Shown here: positions 50,093 through 52,592 of the stretch, piece after piece | Numbering within the stretch: position 1 is the first letter of the stretch | How the letters are laid out: each line of letters opens with the position of its first letter | Source: Acetatifactor sp. | GTDB lineage: Bacteria; Bacillota; Clostridia; Lachnospirales; Lachnospiraceae | Reading direction: 5' to 3' | DNA length: 52,592 bases | Assembly (NCBI GenBank): GCA_016293615.1 | Contig: JAEDDX010000011.1 | Span: 1-52,592, forward strand | The notes under the pieces: model-generated | The model's input: the letters and a program-made list of their open reading frames with translations, nothing else | What the model was told of the DNA's origin: nothing | Database searches by the model: none | Program-made: the position numbers and the translations under genes

Positions 50093-52030
50093 TTATTCTA
50101 CATATCCTAATGCCTTTACCGGTTCCATTTTTGCTGCTTTTCCTGCAGATGAAAGAGAACAGAGCAATCCAATCAGAATTCCAAATACCACACAGAAAAA
50201 AATATGTGAAATTTCTATGTGATACAAATTAAATGCATTTTCAGGATATAATATACCAACAACAGCATTAATCATTTTTCCATTGAAATCTGCTAATATC
50301 ACCCCTATCATGCCGGAAAACAATCCTACCGTAGCGCCTTCCATCAAAAAGATATTCTTGACATCCATAGAAGAAAACCCTATCGCTTTCAATATACCAA
50401 TTTCTCTTGTTCTTTCAACAACACCGATATAAGTAACCAGTGCAATCATGATACCCGCAATAATCAATGAAATGCCTGCTATTAATGCAATTACAGCTAT
50501 TACCATGTCGATTACCGTTCCGATTGCTCCCAATGCCTCCTCATCTATGGTTGCATTCAACCCCATTTCGCACAACTCATTTTTTACCTCTGTCAGCTTC
50601 TCTTTATCTCTAACAGTAACACAATATTGTCCACTGGTATAATTCTCTTGTTGAAGAGATTCTTTCACAATATCTTCTGCTAATAGATAAGGCAGGCTGA
50701 CCATTTCTGTCATTCCTAAAAATGCCTTTCCTGCAATACCGACAACTTTTATCCGTTTCTGTACCTGTTTGGGAATACAATCCTTTGACGAAGCCACAAA
50801 TACCATATCAATTTCTTTCCCGACTATGCTCTCGACATCACCTTCTTCCCCGACAAATTTTTTCGCCATGGTCTCTGTTATCACAGCCTCATTACAACGA
50901 TTACTTGCCGGCAAAGAACCATATAGTAAGTTTTCCTGCCAATAGGAAACCGGCTGCTCTACCGGGCCTATTACCTGAACCAGGCCGGCGCAAACGACAT
51001 CATGATACAAACCCATTACTTCTGGTCTCTCGTTTGGATATATATTGAGTACTTCTTCTTTTTCCAGTATTTCAGCTACGGTCGTTTCATCCAGTTCATT
51101 GTTTGTGGCTACAACATCAATAATATTTTCATTAACAATGCTGCCGACTTCTTTTAAAAGCTTATTTTTTACACCAAAACCAATTCCCATTGTCAACAAT
51201 ACCCCCATCACCCCTATGGATGTTGCCAATGACGTCAAAATGACCCGCTTTTTCTTTGTTAACATATTTTGAAAAGCTATCGTTGTAGAAAAAAAACATC
51301 CTGCTTTTTTATTCCATTTTTCTCCCTCTTCCTTTTTGCAGACATCCTTTTTACAAAGCTTGGTATCCTGAACAATTTTTCCATCCAGCATACATATTTT
51401 TCTATCTGCTTGTTCCGCAAGAACGTTATCATGGGTAACCATGATTACCGTCACGTTTCTTTCCTTGTTGATCTGCTTTAATAGGGCAAGTATCTCTGTT
51501 GCAGAATTAGAATCCATTGCTCCGGTAGGTTCATCTGCCAATAGAATGTCCGGGTTCCCGGCAAGTGCTCTGGCAATCGCAACTCTTTGCTTTTGTCCAC
51601 CGGAAAGCTGTGATGGGCGATGCTTCTCACGTCCTTTTAAACCGACCATTTCCAATAATTCAATACTTTTTTTCTTCCTGAGACTTTTTTCCACACCGTT
51701 TAATTGTAATACAATTTCCACATTTCGCTGGGCAGTCATAAATTCTATTAAATTAAACTGTTGAAAAATATAACCGATATGGCTCCTTCTCCATTTCGCT
51801 AATTCTTTATCCTTTAAATTGTCCAGTCTCTGTCCATAAAATTGAATTTCTCCCTGACTCACCCTATCCATACCGGATATTAAATTTAATAGAGACGTCT
51901 TCCCGCAACCGGATGGTCCGGTGACTGCTATAAACTCTCCCCTCTCTACAGTCAGATTAATATCCTTTAATACCTTTACTTCTTCTTTTCCTATTTTATA
52001 ATTTTTACAAACATGGCTTAATGTTATCAT
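50093..52030 (-). CDS. MacB-like ABC exporter, ATPase fused to permease
   Basis: A 645-residue fusion. Residues 1-230 are a MacB/LolD-type ATPase: Walker A GPSGCGKTS, signature LSGGQKQR, Walker B ILLADEPT. After a linker there is one membrane helix (about residue 270), an outer domain of about 220 residues and three C-terminal helices of an FtsX permease. Such proteins export peptides or antibiotics, or give self-immunity. The GC content is far below that of the core genes. The ATG at 52030 has GGAG about nine bases upstream. Confidence 0.9.
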   Translation of the reverse strand: MITLSHVCKNYKIGKEEVKVLKDINLTVERGEFIAVTGPSGCGKTSLLNLISGMDRVSQGEIQFYGQRLDNLKDKELAKWRRSHIGYIFQQFNLIEFMTAQRNVEIVLQLNGVEKSLRKKKSIELLEMVGLKGREKHRPSQLSGGQKQRVAIARALAGNPDILLADEPTGAMDSNSATEILALLKQINKERNVTVIMVTHDNVLAEQADRKICMLDGKIVQDTKLCKKDVCKKEEGEKWNKKAGCFFSTTIAFQNMLTKKKRVILTSLATSIGVMGVLLTMGIGFGVKNKLLKEVGSIVNENIIDVVATNNELDETTVAEILEKEEVLNIYPNERPEVMGLYHDVVCAGLVQVIGPVEQPVSYWQENLLYGSLPASNRCNEAVITETMAKKFVGEEGDVESIVGKEIDMVFVASSKDCIPKQVQKRIKVVGIAGKAFLGMTEMVSLPYLLAEDIVKESLQQENYTSGQYCVTVRDKEKLTEVKNELCEMGLNATIDEEALGAIGTVIDMVIAVIALIAGISLIIAGIMIALVTYIGVVERTREIGILKAIGFSSMDVKNIFLMEGATVGLFSGMIGVILADFNGKMINAVVGILYPENAFNLYHIEISHIFFCVVFGILIGLLCSLSSAGKAAKMEPVKALGYVE

Positions 52031-52044
52031 TTCTGATCTCTCCA

Positions 52045-52592
52045 CTACACAGTGATTATATTATGCAAAAGGGCCCATATCTTAGCTATAAAGCAAATGC
52101 AGCAATACAATATAACGCAACAATTTAGAACACCATACAATAAAATGAAATAATCTTTTAGTGTTGTAAACTCTTCTTTATTTCTTATGCTCTTTATTTT
52201 TTTCATGGAATTAACATGTAAGTTTTGAACCTTTAATCCAAAACTCAAAATCCAATATCCATCCAACCGGATAAACGGAATTGCATTTATTATGATGGAT
52301 GTTGCATTCAGTATTATCAACGCACTCCACAAATTCGATTTATCAAAAGATAATAGAATAGCAAATACACCTATAAAAAAACCATTTACAAAAAAACCTG
52401 CCATACTTGACAAAATTTGTTTATAGGTTTCCTTAAACATCCTCACGCCACTAATATCCCAATAATAGCTGGATTAAAGACAATAAAAGCCACTCCGATT
52501 TTTCCAACCTTACCGTACTTATCCTCCCATAAAACGTTGATATTGTCAATATTGGTTGACACATTTATCTCAAAGATATCACTGCCTATGCA
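52045..52592 (-). pseudogene. M50-type membrane metalloprotease, frameshifted and cut by window edge
   Basis: The C-terminal part (52045-52440) is membrane-bound and has NAIPFIRLDGYWILSFG, the NxxPxxxLDGY motif that supplies the third metal ligand of M50 peptidases. Upstream in the same frame YYWDISGVRMFKE continues before any start codon and matches the conserved Y-x-D-[IV]-S block. A second frame (52443-52592, truncated by the edge) reads KVGKIGVAFIVFNPA, the part that normally precedes it. Joining the two needs one base change near 52466-52472. The HExxH is not in the window. Alternatives are two real overlapping genes or a sequencing error. Confidence 0.55.

Overview
The window looks like chromosomal DNA of a Gram-positive anaerobe of the Clostridia, most likely Lachnospiraceae. 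Reasons: moderate GC with strong GGAGG ribosome-binding sites, typical Lachnospiraceae hypothetical proteins, a stand-alone AICAR transformylase paired with a PurO-type IMP cyclohydrolase, GlnRS together with GatCAB, and a BceRSAB-type module. No rRNA, tRNA, CRISPR array, prophage or complete insertion sequence was seen. Most genes are on the minus strand.

Left part (1-21.8 kb) is core metabolism. It holds a radical SAM protein, a MocR regulator, glnS, the last two steps of IMP synthesis (purO and AICAR transformylase), coaX, guaB, gatCAB, dapF, nadE, hslO, a methyltransferase, a small exporter and hisC. The purO operon has a clear promoter, a textbook ZTP (pfl) riboswitch and an overlapping terminator. 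The operon is thus switched by the substrate of its own second enzyme. guaB, which consumes IMP, lies next door with its own promoter and terminator.

Middle part (21.8-30.4 kb) is a ten-gene minus-strand operon for a Tad/Flp-type pilus of monoderm design. In transcription order it encodes the CpaF/TadA ATPase, TadB, TadC, a Flp-like prepilin, two membrane-anchored pseudopilin-like proteins, a CpaB/SAF protein, a Pro/Thr-rich lipoprotein, a secreted InlB-repeat protein and a TadV prepilin peptidase. No secretin and no TadZ were found. A consensus promoter (TTGACA-17-TATGAT) lies before the ATPase gene. Several gene junctions carry short tandem repeats, including eleven 15-nt units and three 26-nt units.

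Right part (30.4-49.3 kb) holds a YgjP-type metallopeptidase, a membrane glycosyltransferase-like protein, a large CorA-like membrane protein, a Bce-type regulator/kinase/ABC module, a galactokinase-family gene, two metallophosphoesterases, an esterase, a SIMPL protein, an intracellular GH5 glycosidase, a Phd-Doc toxin-antitoxin pair and an NhaC antiporter.

The last 3 kb (from about 49.5 kb) is clearly more AT-rich and looks acquired. It begins with a 19-bp inverted repeat enclosing a hairpin. It then has a MacB-like ABC exporter and, upstream of that, an M50-type membrane peptidase that appears split by a frameshift and runs off the window. That pairing resembles the export and processing end of a peptide (RiPP-like) locus.
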